A stretch of DNA of 5,566 bases, taken from positions 1-5,566 of the forward strand of contig DKXQ01000135.1 in the NCBI GenBank assembly GCA_002493085.1, given 5' to 3'. Positions within the stretch are counted from its first letter, which is position 1. Each line of letters starts with the position of its first letter. Positions 5,465-5,566 of this stretch are shown here, piece after piece. The translations under genes were made by a program, and so were the position numbers. This DNA is from Lachnoclostridium sp. UBA7122 (lineage in GTDB: Bacteria > Bacillota > Clostridia > Lachnospirales > Lachnospiraceae). Below the pieces are notes generated by a model. It was not told where the DNA came from. It searched no databases and saw only the letters and a program-made list of their open reading frames with translations.

Positions 5465-5566
5465 AGCTATAAGTTATATTATTAAACAGGGAGTTATTTT
5501 GCTTATGTGAAAAATATGACAAACTATTTAGAAAAATGATGTTTGTTAATTTTATATATAAGAAAA

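Larger units (their letters stand above)
5132..5566. other. 435-bp stretch without a confident gene
   Basis: Holds the promoter of the secreted protein gene (5172-5200), an AT-rich spacer, a GC-richer block (5276-5400) with overlapping small open frames on the - strand, and a rightward promoter with a palindromic spacer (5436-5464). I see no tRNA, CRISPR array or complete insertion sequence. Past 5464 there are only tiny frames; the one from GTG 5507 has 10 codons, and an ATG at 5536 or 5539 runs off the window without a ribosome site. Confidence 0.6.

Overview
The window looks like an accessory patch of a low-GC, Gram-positive, spore-forming Clostridia genome, most likely Lachnospiraceae. 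This rests on GGAGG ribosome binding sites, TTG starts, a BcrA/lantibiotic-type ABC ATPase, a LysM-GH18 spore-hydrolase relative and a large serine recombinase. No taxonomic search was possible.

Left end (1-1178): two damaged housekeeping-type genes. First is the 3' part of a BcrA-like ABC ATPase (to 340). It appears to have lost most of its C-terminal extension by an in-frame deletion, and no permease gene follows it. Next is a LysM + GH18 gene (438-1178) that stops in the middle of the catalytic barrel, so it is probably dead. A perfect 17-bp inverted repeat (390-428) sits across its ribosome binding site.

Centre (1230-3135): a compact, very AT-rich three-gene operon on the + strand. Gene 1 is a fused STAS-like + GHKL/HATPase protein, gene 2 a free-standing STAS-like protein (DUF4325 type), and gene 3 a PIN-domain nuclease overlapping gene 2 by 8 nt. 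A good SigA-type promoter (1241-1269) carries a palindrome over its -10. This is the best candidate for an undescribed system: a nucleotide-binding switch plus a STAS partner plus an RNase-like effector, i.e. a defence or toxin module under partner-switching-like control. The domain calls come from motifs; the mechanism is inference.

Centre-right (3134-4786, - strand): a full-length large serine recombinase, convergent with the PIN gene. One hairpin (3119-3135) lies between them, with the PIN stop codon in its loop and the recombinase stop codon at its base. The recombinase has its own promoter and ribosome binding site. It makes the three-gene module a likely mobile cargo, although no attachment site could be identified.

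Right end (4814-5566): a small secreted Cys/His protein on the - strand with its own promoter and a strong hairpin behind it, then about 435 bp without a confident gene. That stretch holds a sharply bounded GC-richer block (5276-5400), perhaps a gene fossil. It also holds a rightward promoter whose spacer is a perfect 10-bp inverted repeat, i.e. an operator-like site driving something at or beyond the window edge.
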